Source: Mycobacterium sp. ENV421 (GTDB lineage Bacteria > Actinomycetota > Actinomycetes > Mycobacteriales > Mycobacteriaceae). Taken from it: 64,000 bases of DNA. Every line of letters starts with the position of its first letter. Position 1 is the stretch's first letter. The DNA lies in NCBI RefSeq assembly GCF_002887815.1, contig NZ_PDHO01000009.1, forward strand, positions 1-64,000, written 5' to 3'. This document shows positions 9,078-17,869 of the stretch, one piece after another. The translations under genes were made by a program, and so were the position numbers. The notes beneath the pieces were generated by a model. That model did not search any database. It saw nothing but the letters and a program-made list of their open reading frames with translations, and had not been told where the DNA came from.

Positions 9078-9872
9078 CTACGGCTCCAGCAGATCCCGGA
9101 TGACCTTCGCGGTCTCCTCCGGTTTGGCGTGCGACACCATGTGCTGGCACGCGAAGTCGGCCACGGTGAAATCGTCGCCGAGCCGGCCTGCGAGGCCGTC
9201 GAGCAATTCCGGACTGACGTACGGCGGATCCGTCCACTGCGCGCGTACCAGCGTCGTCGGAGTCCCGGTACGTGGCAGCACGATATCGCGAGCGAGCTCA
9301 CTCCAATACGACATCATCGCGGGCACACAGATCCGCCAGCCGAAGCGGCCGTTCGGCAGTTCGATCAGGTGCTCGTCGAGATCCTCGTCGAGTTCGGCCG
9401 GGTCCACGTCGGCCCATGAGCCGCTGAACTTCTCGGTGCGGGCCTCGTCGCGGTCGGGGTAGTCGGGGGAGGACAGCATCGAGTCGGCGATCTCGCGCAT
9501 CCACTGCCCGTCCAGGCCGATCGCGGGATCCAGCAGCACCAACCCGGACACCAGGTCCGGGTAGGCGGCCGCGAGATTCAGTGCGATCGCACCGCCGAAG
9601 GAGTGGCCCACCACCAGCACCGGCCCGTCGGCGTCGTCCTCCAGCAGGCTCGCCAGCGCCGCGACATTGGCGTCGATGGTCCACGGGGCCGACCACGACG
9701 ACCGGCCGTGCCCGATCAGATCGGGTGCGGCCATGGCGAACTCCGGCAGGTGGTTCTCCGACAGCGCGCGCCAGCGACGGCCGTGGCCGGTCAGACCGTG
9801 GATGGCCAGGATCCGGATCGGTCCGGGCGGCCCGAAACGGTGGACGTGAAGATCGTGGGTCACGGGTCCCAT
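9078..9872 (-). CDS. lipV: Alpha/beta-hydrolase, LipV-like esterase
   Basis: The protein has 264 residues. The canonical alpha/beta-hydrolase core is visible: oxyanion-hole strand ILAIHGLTGHGRRW (about residues 20-34), APDLIGHGRSSW (49-60), nucleophile elbow GHSFGG with Ser91, and a late acid/His region (FACQHMVSHAKPEE). There is no signal peptide, so it is cytoplasmic or exported by another route. By order it matches LipV (Rv3203), described as a small-chain esterase/lipase. The start could be ATG 9872 or a GTG four codons in. It is divergent from adnA. Confidence 0.87.
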   Translation of the reverse strand: MGPVTHDLHVHRFGPPGPIRILAIHGLTGHGRRWRALSENHLPEFAMAAPDLIGHGRSSWSAPWTIDANVAALASLLEDDADGPVLVVGHSFGGAIALNLAAAYPDLVSGLVLLDPAIGLDGQWMREIADSMLSSPDYPDRDEARTEKFSGSWADVDPAELDEDLDEHLIELPNGRFGWRICVPAMMSYWSELARDIVLPRTGTPTTLVRAQWTDPPYVSPELLDGLAGRLGDDFTVADFACQHMVSHAKPEETAKVIRDLLEP

Positions 9873-9884
9873 GCTGCCAGTTAG

Positions 9885-9932
9885 GAGCGGGCTGGGGGCA
9901 CCCCCCGCCGAAGGCTAGGGGGAGAGCGCAGC
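9885..9932. repeat. GC-rich hairpin-prone intergenic element
   Basis: Between lipV and adnA lies a run with ggggg at 9894-9898, cccccc at 9901-9906 and ggggg at 9918-9922, so the C-run can pair with either G-run. Similar G/C-run intergenic elements occur in mycobacterial genomes (from memory). I see only one copy in this window, so a repeat family cannot be shown here. Confidence 0.3.
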
Positions 9933-9952
9933 GACCCGGGGATTTGCAGGTT

Positions 9953-9975
9953 TTGTCGGTGGTGCGTGGTGACAT
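9953..9975 (+). promoter_or_regulatory. Candidate PafBC (RecA-independent DNA-damage) promoter of adnAB
   Basis: TTGTCGGTG at 9953-9961 is followed after exactly 8 bases by TGACAT at 9970-9975. The known RecA-NDp/PafBC promoter is TTGTCRGTG-N8-TANNNT. The upstream half matches fully, and the -10 has one change (G for A at position 2). A start point 7 bases below the -10 would fall on the A of the adnA ATG (9982), predicting a leaderless transcript. Confidence 0.6.
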
Positions 9976-9981
9976 ACCCGC

Positions 9982-12900
9982 ATGACCTCCGCACTGCTGG
10001 CCCGGGCGACCGAACCTGCCGATGTGCTGCGCCCGGAGTTGCGTGGCACGGTTCGTATCGTCGGCGGCCCGGGCACCGGCAAGACCACTCTGCTGGTGGC
10101 GGCGGCCGCGGCACACATCGCCGCGGGGACCGACCCGGAATCCGTTCTGCTGCTGACGGGTTCGGGCCGCTTGGCCGGCGCCACCCGCAGCGCGCTGACC
10201 GCCCGGCTGCTCGCGGCTCGCTCGGCTGAGCCGTGCCGCGCGGTGGTGCGGGAGCCGCTGGTCCGGTCGGTGCACAGCTACGCCTTCGCGGTCCTGCGGC
10301 AGGCCGCCGCCCGCGCTGGTGACCCGCCGCCGCGGCTGGTCACCGGGGCGGAGCAGGATGGCATCATCCGCGAATTGCTGGCCGGTGATCTCGAGGACGG
10401 TGACACGTCGGCGTCGCGGTGGCCGCAGGTCCTCCGCCCCGCGCTGACCACCGGCGGGTTCGCCAACGAGCTTCGGGATCTGTTGGCCCGCTGCGCCGAG
10501 CGGGGAGTGGATCCGCAGCACCTGCAACGCATCGGCCGGTTATCCGGGCGGCCCGAGTGGGCGGCCGCGGGGCGCTTCGCCCAGCAGTACGAACAGGTGA
10601 TGCTGCTGCGCGCGGCCGTGGGCACCGCCGCGCCACAGGCCACGGTGCCTGCGCTCGGCGCGGCAGAGCTGGTCGGTGCCGCGCTGGAGGCGCTGGCATC
10701 CGATCCCGAACTGCTGGCGGCCGAACGGTCTCGAATCCGGTTGCTGCTCATCGACGATGCCCAGCACCTCGACCCGCAGGCCGCGCGGCTGGTCCGGGTG
10801 TTGGCGGCCGGCACGGAACTGACTCTGCTTGCCGGGGACCCGAATCAGGCAGTCTTCGGCTTCCGCGGCGCCGACCCGGCTGTGCTGACGGCAGCCGAGA
10901 CCCCGGTGGTCGAGCTGGGCCGTTCACACCGGTGCGCGCCCGCGGTGGCCCGTGCGATCAGCGGGATCGCCGCCGGGCTGCCGGGCAACAGCGCGTGGCG
11001 CGTGCTCGACGGCAATGCCGGTGACGACGGATCGGTCAGTGTGCGTATCGCCGGTTCGGCGCACGCCGAGGCGGCGTTGATCGCCGACACGCTGCGCCGC
11101 GCGCATCTCGTCGACGGTGTGCCGTGGTCGCAGCTGGCCGTCATCGTCCGGTCGCCGTCGGCGGCCGCGGCCCTGCCGCGTGCGCTGGCCGGTGCCGGTG
11201 TTCCGGTCGATGCGGCTCAGCTGGCCGGACCCGTCGCCGAACAGCCTGCGGCGCAAGCGCTGCTGGGTGTGCTGGCGGCGACCGCCGACGGTCTGACCGG
11301 CGAGCAGGCGGTGTCGCTGCTGACCGGCCCGATCGGCCGGGTGGACCCGGTGACCCTGCGCCAGCTGCGCCGGGCGTTGCTCCGCGGCGGTTCCGGCGAA
11401 TTCGGCGAGCAGCTGGTCGCGGCGCTCACCACCGGTCCGGTAGATCTGCCGGCAACACTGGCGCGCCCGGTGAACCGGGTGCGTGCGGTGCTGACGGCGG
11501 CGGCCCGCGGACATCGCGGGCACCGCGACCCGCGCTACACCCTGTGGCAGGCGTGGGAGCGCAGCGGGCTGCAGCGCCGCTGGCTGTCGACGGCCGAGCG
11601 CGGCGGAACCGAAGGCGCGCTGGCCGACCGGAACCTGCACGCGGTCACCGCGTTGTTCGACATCGCCGACGACTACGTCACCCGCACCACCGGGGCGTCG
11701 CTGCGGGGGTTCGTGGATCATGTTGCGGGCCTGCAACTTCCACCGGTCAGCGGCGACGGACAGCCGGCATCGGAGACCGTCGCGGTGCTCAGTCCGCACG
11801 CGGCGCTCGAGCGTGACTGGGACCTGGTGGTGATCGCCGGCCTGCAGGACGGCCTGTGGCCCAACACCACACCCCGCGGTGGCGTGCTGGGCACTCAGCG
11901 GCTGCTGGACGTCCTCGACGGTCTGGGAGACGACGTGTCGGCGCGGGCGCCGCTGCTGGCCGAGGAACGCAGACTGCTCATCGCCGCGATGGGCCGTGCC
12001 CGGCGGGGGCTGCTGATCACGGCCGTCGACAGCGATGCCGGTGACGATGCGGCGCTGCCCTCGCCGTTCGTCGCCGAGCTCGAGGCGTACGCATGCGCGG
12101 ATGACGTGCGGCCCGCCCAGCCGGTCGTCGCCCCGCCGGTGCTGGCACCGTCGGCCGTCGTCGGCCGGCTGCGGGCGGTGGTGTGCGCGCCCGCGGGTAC
12201 GGTCAGCGACGGTGAACGCGCCACCGCTGCACAACAATTGGCACGGCTGGCCGCGGACGGTGTGGCCGGTGCCGACCCGGCACAGTGGTACGGGATGACC
12301 TCGGTCAGCACCGCCGAACCGCTGTGGAGCGATGATCAGCACACCGTCACCCTGAGCCCCTCGACCGTGCAGACGCTCACCGACTGCCCGCTGCGCTGGC
12401 TGGCCGAACGGCACGGCGGCACGGAACGCCGCGACCTGCGCTCGACCTTGGGGTCGGTGGTGCACGCCCTGATCGCCGGGTCGGCGACCGGCGCGGAGCA
12501 GTTGGTGGTTGAGCTGGAAAAGCTCTGGAGCACAATTCCGTTCGACTCGGCCTGGTATGCCGACAATGAATTGGATCGGCACCGCGCCATGCTCGAGGCG
12601 TTCGTGGCGTGGCGTTCGGCGACCCGCCACGAGCTGACCGAGATCGGTACCGAGGTCGCCGTCGACGGTGTGATCGCCGAGCCCGGCGAAGGTCAGCCTG
12701 GGGTGCGGGTGCGCGGGCGGGTCGACCGGCTCGAGCGCGACGCGGAGGGCCGGCTGGTGATCGTCGACGTCAAGACCGGGAAGAGCCCCGTCACCAAGGA
12801 CGACGCGCAGCGCCACGCCCAACTCGGGCTGTACCAGCTGGCCATCGCCGAAGGGGCACTGGCCGACGGGGACCGTCCAGGCGGCGGCCGGCTGGTCTAC

Positions 12901-13110
12901 GTCGCCAAACCGAACGCATCAGGCGCCACCGAACGCGAACAGTCCGCACTCACCGCGGACAGCACAGCGCAGTGGCACCAGACCGTGCAACAGGCGGCGG
13001 CCGCGACGGCGGGACCGCAGTTCATCGCCCGGGTCAATGACGGCTGCGCACACTGCCCCATGCGCCCGTCCTGCCCTGCGCACACCGCACCGGGAACGGA
13101 GTCGTCATGA
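9982..13110 (+). CDS. adnA: AdnA subunit of the AdnAB helicase-nuclease (Rv3202c-like)
   Basis: The protein has 1042 residues. With AdnB it forms the mycobacterial motor-nuclease that resects double-strand DNA ends for recombination. An N-terminal UvrD-like motor has Walker A GGPGTGKTT (28-36), but motif II is DDAQ at 258-261 instead of DExQ, fitting the view that AdnA is the weaker motor. A C-terminal RecB-like nuclease has D929 and K931 in VDVKTGKS, with QLGLYQLA downstream. Cysteines in LTDCPLRWL and CAHCPMRPSCPAH are placed like the iron-sulfur cysteines of this nuclease group. It overlaps adnB by ATGA, so the subunits are translationally coupled. Confidence 0.93.
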   Translation: MTSALLARATEPADVLRPELRGTVRIVGGPGTGKTTLLVAAAAAHIAAGTDPESVLLLTGSGRLAGATRSALTARLLAARSAEPCRAVVREPLVRSVHSYAFAVLRQAAARAGDPPPRLVTGAEQDGIIRELLAGDLEDGDTSASRWPQVLRPALTTGGFANELRDLLARCAERGVDPQHLQRIGRLSGRPEWAAAGRFAQQYEQVMLLRAAVGTAAPQATVPALGAAELVGAALEALASDPELLAAERSRIRLLLIDDAQHLDPQAARLVRVLAAGTELTLLAGDPNQAVFGFRGADPAVLTAAETPVVELGRSHRCAPAVARAISGIAAGLPGNSAWRVLDGNAGDDGSVSVRIAGSAHAEAALIADTLRRAHLVDGVPWSQLAVIVRSPSAAAALPRALAGAGVPVDAAQLAGPVAEQPAAQALLGVLAATADGLTGEQAVSLLTGPIGRVDPVTLRQLRRALLRGGSGEFGEQLVAALTTGPVDLPATLARPVNRVRAVLTAAARGHRGHRDPRYTLWQAWERSGLQRRWLSTAERGGTEGALADRNLHAVTALFDIADDYVTRTTGASLRGFVDHVAGLQLPPVSGDGQPASETVAVLSPHAALERDWDLVVIAGLQDGLWPNTTPRGGVLGTQRLLDVLDGLGDDVSARAPLLAEERRLLIAAMGRARRGLLITAVDSDAGDDAALPSPFVAELEAYACADDVRPAQPVVAPPVLAPSAVVGRLRAVVCAPAGTVSDGERATAAQQLARLAADGVAGADPAQWYGMTSVSTAEPLWSDDQHTVTLSPSTVQTLTDCPLRWLAERHGGTERRDLRSTLGSVVHALIAGSATGAEQLVVELEKLWSTIPFDSAWYADNELDRHRAMLEAFVAWRSATRHELTEIGTEVAVDGVIAEPGEGQPGVRVRGRVDRLERDAEGRLVIVDVKTGKSPVTKDDAQRHAQLGLYQLAIAEGALADGDRPGGGRLVYVAKPNASGATEREQSALTADSTAQWHQTVQQAAAATAGPQFIARVNDGCAHCPMRPSCPAHTAPGTESS

Positions 13111-16100
13111 CCTACAGCCCCGTCGAACTCGCTGAGGCCCTTGGTCTTCCGACGCCAACCGAGGAGCAGGCCGCGGTCATCGCTGCCCCGCCCGGCCCGC
13201 TCGTCGTCATCGCCGGCGCCGGTGCGGGCAAGACCGAGACCATGGCCGCGCGGGTGGTGTGGCTGGTGGCCAATGGATTCGCCGATCCCGGTCAGGTGCT
13301 CGGCCTGACCTTCACCCGCAAGGCGGCCGGGCAGCTGCTGCGCCGGGTGCGGTCCCGGCTGGCCCGCCTGGCGGGTCACCTCGGAGGCGCCGCGCCGCAG
13401 GGAGCGCCGACGGTGAGCACCTACCACGCCTTCGCCGGTGCGTTGCTGCGCGAGTATGGACCGCTGCTTCCGGTGGAACCTGACGCCCGGCTGCTCACCG
13501 AAACCGAGTTGTGGCAACTGGCTTTCGACGTGGTCAGCAGCTACCCCGGGCCGTTGGACACCACCAAGGACCCGGCCGGTGTCACCGCGATGGTGCTCAA
13601 GCTGTCCGGCGAACTGGCCGAGCACCTGGTCGATACCGACCAGCTGCTGGGCACCCACCTCGAACTCGACCGACTGGTGCATCACCTGCCGGCCGGGCGG
13701 TATCAACGTGATCGCGGCCCGAGCCAGTTCCTGCTCGGCATGCTGGCCACCCAGACCGAGCGAACCGCCCTGGTACCGCTGATCGACGCGCTCCATGCAC
13801 GGATGCGCGCCGACAAGGTGATGGACTTCGGCGCACAGATGTCGGCCGCGGCGCGGTTGGCCTCGACCTGCCCGCAGGTGGGGGAGCAGCTTCGCGCCCG
13901 CTACCGCGTTGTGCTGCTCGACGAATATCAGGACACCGGCCACGCCCAGCGAATCGCGCTGTCGTCGCTGTTCGGGGCCGGCGCCGACGAAGGCCTGGCG
14001 TTGACCGCGGTCGGCGATCCGATCCAGTCGATCTACGGTTGGCGCGGCGCGTCGGCGACCAACCTGCCGCGGTTCACCACCGACTTCCCGCAGGCCGACG
14101 GGTCCCCGGCGCCCACACTCGAACTGCGCACCAGCTGGCGCAACCCGCCGACCACATTGCACATCGCCAACGAGATCTCCGCCGAAGCCCGCCGTCGCTC
14201 GGTCGCAGTCCGAGCGCTGCGGGCCCGCCCCGGCGCCGAGGCCGGCGCGGTGCGTTGCGCGCTGCTCACCGACGTGGCCTCCGAGCGGGAGTGGGTCGCC
14301 GACCACATCGCGGCGCGCTACGCCGAGGCGGCGGCAGACAACGCTGAGCCGCCGACCGCCGCGGTGCTGGTGCGGCGCAACGCCGACGCCGGCCCGATCG
14401 CCGAGGCGCTCAGCGCCCGCGGCATGCCCGTCGAAGTCGTCGGTCTGGCCGGTCTGCTGTCGATCCCGGAGGTCGCCGATGTGGCGGCGATGGTTCGACT
14501 GGTCGCCGATCCGGCCGCCGGCGCGGCGGCGATGCGGGTGCTGACGGGTCCACGCTGGCAACTCGGCGCCGCCGACCTCGCCGCGCTGTGGCGGCGCGCC
14601 ATGGCGATCGACGGGGCTCGGCAGGCGGCTGTCACCGCTGAAGAGATCATTGCCTCCGCCGCGCCCGATGCCGACACCGCGAGCTTGGCCGACGCGTTGG
14701 CCGACCCGGGTCCGGCCACGGCGTACTCGCTTGAGGGACACCGTCGTATCACCGATCTCGCCGGTGAATTGGCCCGACTGCGAACGCTATTGGGCCACCC
14801 GGTCACCGAACTCGTCGGCGAGGTGCGGCGCGTCCTCGGCGTCGATGTTGAGGTGCGGGCCACCCGGCCCGTCGCCGCGGGCTGGGCCGGTGCCGAGCAC
14901 CTCGACCGGTTCGCCGACGTGGTCGCCGACTATGCGACCCGGCCCGGGGCATGCATCAGCGGGCTGCTGGCCTACCTCGATGCGGCCGCGGTCGTGGAGA
15001 ACGGTCTGGCGCCTGCCGAGGTCAACGTGGCCACCGGGCGCGTGCAGGTGCTGACCGTGCACGCCGCGAAGGGACTCGAATGGCAGGTGGTGGCGGTCCC
15101 GCACCTGTCCGCGCGGGTGTTTCCGTCCACCGCCTCCAAGCGGACCTGGCTCTCCGACCCGGCCGACCTGCCGCCGCTGCTGCGCGGGGATCGGGCTGCC
15201 GCCGGTCTGCATGGTGTGCCGGTGCTGGACACCGAACACGTCAACGATCGAAAAGCGTTGGCCGACAGCATCATGGCGCACAAGAAGCAGCTCGAGCAGC
15301 GCCGCCTCGATGAGGAACGCCGACTGCTCTACGTCGCGATCACGCGAGCCGAGGACACCCTGCTGCTGTCCGGGCACCACTGGGGTTCCACGGAAAGCAC
15401 ACCGCGCGGGCCGTCGGATTTCCTGCACGAGATCAAGGACATCATCGACGCCGCCGATGCGGCGGGGCAACCGTGCGGCGTGGTGGAACAGTGGGCCCCA
15501 GAGCCTGCTGACGGTGAACGAAACCCGTTGCGCGACAGCGTCCGGGAAGCGGTCTGGCCCGCCGACCCGCTCGGCCGCACCCGCCCCGACATCGAGCAGG
15601 GCGCCGCGCTGGTCCGGTCGGCGCTGGCCGGCGCAATCCCGGACTCCGGCGAGGACCCGGAGAACTGGGCCGCCGACGTCGACGCGCTGCTGGCCGAACG
15701 GGCGCGGATCGCCGCGCCGCCGCCGGTGCAGCTACCCGGGCAGCTGTCGGTCAGCGCACTGGTCGAACTCGACCGCGATCCGGCGGCGCTGCGCCGGCTG
15801 ACCCGCAGGCTGCCGTCGCGGCCCGATCCGCACGCGATCCTGGGCACTGCATTCCACGAATGGGTGCAGCGCTTCTACGGCGCCGAGCGGCTCTTCGACC
15901 TCGACGACCTGCCGGGAGCCGTCGACGGCGCCGCCACTGAGACCGCGGAGCTGACCGTTCTGCAGGACGCATTCACGAAATCGCCGTGGGCGGCGCGCAC
16001 TCCGGTCGACGTCGAGGTGCCGTTCGAGATGGCGATCGGCGACACGGTGGTGCGCGGACGCATCGACGCGGTGTTCGCCGATGCCGATGGCGGGATGACC

Positions 16101-16340
16101 GTCGTCGACTGGAAGACCGGCGAACCGCCGGCCGACGACGACGCCAAAAGACACGCGGCCGTGCAGCTTGCGGTCTATCGCCTGGCGTGGGCGGCGATCA
16201 AGAGCTGCCCGGAGTCGCACGTCCGGGCGGTGTTCCACTATGTGCGTGCCGGTGTCACCGTGACGCCGGAAAACCTTTCCGGCCCAGAGGAATTGGTGGC
16301 CTTGCTCGCCGAAGCTAGTAGCGGGGAGCGTTGCGCCTGA
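13107..16340 (+). CDS. adnB: AdnB subunit of the AdnAB helicase-nuclease (Rv3201c-like)
   Basis: The protein has 1077 residues. It is the main translocating ATPase of AdnAB plus a second nuclease. Complete UvrD/Rep motifs are seen: GAGAGKT (37-43), LTFTRKAAGQLLRR (Ia), DEYQD from D272, [27 protein letters not shown] (V) and LLYVAITRAED (VI). The C-terminal nuclease has GTAFHEWVQRF and D1001/K1003 in VVDWKTGE followed by AVQLAVYRLAW. Its last 26 bases overlap the convergent DoxX gene. Confidence 0.94.
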   Translation: MTYSPVELAEALGLPTPTEEQAAVIAAPPGPLVVIAGAGAGKTETMAARVVWLVANGFADPGQVLGLTFTRKAAGQLLRRVRSRLARLAGHLGGAAPQGAPTVSTYHAFAGALLREYGPLLPVEPDARLLTETELWQLAFDVVSSYPGPLDTTKDPAGVTAMVLKLSGELAEHLVDTDQLLGTHLELDRLVHHLPAGRYQRDRGPSQFLLGMLATQTERTALVPLIDALHARMRADKVMDFGAQMSAAARLASTCPQVGEQLRARYRVVLLDEYQDTGHAQRIALSSLFGAGADEGLALTAVGDPIQSIYGWRGASATNLPRFTTDFPQADGSPAPTLELRTSWRNPPTTLHIANEISAEARRRSVAVRALRARPGAEAGAVRCALLTDVASEREWVADHIAARYAEAAADNAEPPTAAVLVRRNADAGPIAEALSARGMPVEVVGLAGLLSIPEVADVAAMVRLVADPAAGAAAMRVLTGPRWQLGAADLAALWRRAMAIDGARQAAVTAEEIIASAAPDADTASLADALADPGPATAYSLEGHRRITDLAGELARLRTLLGHPVTELVGEVRRVLGVDVEVRATRPVAAGWAGAEHLDRFADVVADYATRPGACISGLLAYLDAAAVVENGLAPAEVNVATGRVQVLTVHAAKGLEWQVVAVPHLSARVFPSTASKRTWLSDPADLPPLLRGDRAAAGLHGVPVLDTEHVNDRKALADSIMAHKKQLEQRRLDEERRLLYVAITRAEDTLLLSGHHWGSTESTPRGPSDFLHEIKDIIDAADAAGQPCGVVEQWAPEPADGERNPLRDSVREAVWPADPLGRTRPDIEQGAALVRSALAGAIPDSGEDPENWAADVDALLAERARIAAPPPVQLPGQLSVSALVELDRDPAALRRLTRRLPSRPDPHAILGTAFHEWVQRFYGAERLFDLDDLPGAVDGAATETAELTVLQDAFTKSPWAARTPVDVEVPFEMAIGDTVVRGRIDAVFADADGGMTVVDWKTGEPPADDDAKRHAAVQLAVYRLAWAAIKSCPESHVRAVFHYVRAGVTVTPENLSGPEELVALLAEASSGERCA

Positions 16341-16725
16341 TGGCCAACGCCTGGGTGATCATCGGAATCTGCAGCGGCAACCGGGCCAGCGCCACCAGTT
16401 TCATCGGCAACGGCTTGTCCTTCCACAACCGGCACATGTTGACGTTGGCCGGGAACACCGCGAGATACAACGCGATCGCGAACAGCGCGGCAGCGCGACG
16501 AGTCCGGGGCACCAGCAGCATGGTCCCGATGCCGACCTCGGCCACTCCGGAGGCGTAGGTGTAGAACCGGGCGTCGCCCGGGAGCTCCGCGGGCACGATC
16601 TCATCGAAGGGCTTGGGCGCCACGAAGTGCCCGACGCCGATGCCGATGAGCATCAGCGCGGCGCGGTAGGCAGGCAGCTGGCTGGGGCTGCGTGAAGGTT
16701 CGAGTTCGGTAGTCGTCGTCGGCAT
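16315..16725 (-). CDS. DoxX-family small membrane protein
   Basis: The protein has 136 residues with four predicted membrane helices: AALMLIGIGVGHFV, YASGVAEVGIGTMLLV, AALFAIALYLAVFPANV and a weaker C-terminal one ending in RRNAPRY. The GVAEVG and FPANVNM motifs are typical of DoxX/DoxD-like proteins. Some mycobacterial DoxX proteins associate with superoxide dismutase and thiosulfate handling, but nothing nearby supports that here. The 3-prime end overlaps adnB by 26 bases. I do not recall this gene at this place in M. tuberculosis, so it may be a local insertion. Confidence 0.82.
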   Translation of the reverse strand: MPTTTTELEPSRSPSQLPAYRAALMLIGIGVGHFVAPKPFDEIVPAELPGDARFYTYASGVAEVGIGTMLLVPRTRRAAALFAIALYLAVFPANVNMCRLWKDKPLPMKLVALARLPLQIPMITQALAIRRNAPRY

Positions 16726-16788
16726 GGGTACATAATGCTGGAGTGGTGGCGCTCACGACGAGAGGGTTGGGCTTGACGACGGAGTCGC

Positions 16789-17865
16789 GTGGCCAAGGGT
16801 AGGTTGCGGCGCAGGCTCGAGGCGATCGACGAGAACCTGGCAGCCAAGCCCGACAGCGCACTCGTCGATTACCTGCACATCCCGGAGAAGTTCGTCAGTC
16901 CGGGCCGCCGCATCGCCCGTCGGTTGATCTACGCCCTGACCGCGCTGTTCCTGGCGGTCTTCATCGTCTACCTCGACCGGGACGGCTACCGGGACGTCCG
17001 CGACGGGCCGCTGACCTTCCTGGACTGCCTGTACTACGCCACCGTCTCGCTCTCGACCACCGGCTACGGCGACATCACCCCGTACACCGAGACCGCGCGT
17101 CTGGTGAACGTCTTGGTCATCACCCCGCTTCGGGTGGCATTCCTGATCGTCTTGGTCGGTACCACCGTCGAAACCCTGACCACGGCGTCGCGGCAGGCTC
17201 TCAAGATCCAGCGTTGGAGGAACAGCGTGCGCAACCACACCGTCGTCATCGGCTACGGGACGAAGGGCAGGACGGCGGTGGCCGCGATGATCGGCGACGG
17301 TGTCGCGCCGGCCGACATCGTCGTCGTCGACACCGATCAACCGTCGCTCGACCGGGCCAACGCCGCCGGACTGGTCACCGTACGCGGGGACGCCAACAAG
17401 TCCGATGTGCTGCGGCTGGCCGGCGCCCAGCACGCCAATTCGATCATCGTGGCCACCAATAGCGATCCGACCGCGGTGCTGGTCACGCTGACCGCACGCG
17501 AGCTGGCCCCGAAAGCCAAGATCATCGCCGCGGTGCGGGAAGCCGAGAACCAGCATCTGCTGCGTCAGTCCGGCGCCGACTCGGTGGTGGTGTCCTCGGA
17601 GACCGCAGGCCGGTTGCTGGGCATCGCGACCACCACGCCCAGCGTCGTCGAGATGATCGAAGACCTGCTGACCCCGGATGCCGGCTTCGCGATCGCCGAG
17701 CGCGAGGTCGAGCACAAGGAGGTCGGCGGCTCTCCGCGCCACCTGCCCGACATCGTGCTGGGCGTGGTGCGCGGCGGGAAGCTGCTGCGCGTCGACGATC
17801 CGGACGTCGATGCCCTGGAAACCACCGACCGGCTGCTCTACGTTCGCGCCACCGGAGAAGACTGA
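16789..17865 (+). CDS. Two-TM potassium channel with RCK/TrkA-N domain (Rv3200c-like)
   Basis: The protein has 358 residues. Domain order: cytoplasmic N-terminus (1-45), TM1 (about 46-65), pore helix and selectivity filter T90-T91-G92-Y93-G94-D95, TM2 (about 103-126), then a cytosolic RCK domain with Rossmann motif VVIGYGTKGRTAVAAM and a TrkA-C-like tail. This is the MthK-type layout of a ligand-gated K+ channel, with gating probably by nucleotide or divalent cation. The start is GTG 16789. Five bases after its stop comes nudC, suggesting cotranscription. Confidence 0.88.
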   Translation: MAKGRLRRRLEAIDENLAAKPDSALVDYLHIPEKFVSPGRRIARRLIYALTALFLAVFIVYLDRDGYRDVRDGPLTFLDCLYYATVSLSTTGYGDITPYTETARLVNVLVITPLRVAFLIVLVGTTVETLTTASRQALKIQRWRNSVRNHTVVIGYGTKGRTAVAAMIGDGVAPADIVVVDTDQPSLDRANAAGLVTVRGDANKSDVLRLAGAQHANSIIVATNSDPTAVLVTLTARELAPKAKIIAAVREAENQHLLRQSGADSVVVSSETAGRLLGIATTTPSVVEMIEDLLTPDAGFAIAEREVEHKEVGGSPRHLPDIVLGVVRGGKLLRVDDPDVDALETTDRLLYVRATGED

Positions 17866-17869
17866 CAGC

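Noticed and set aside
10924..12822. A 632-codon minus-strand frame opposite adnA
   Set aside because: It lies antisense to the motor and nuclease motifs of AdnA and has a low-complexity Arg/Gln/His composition.
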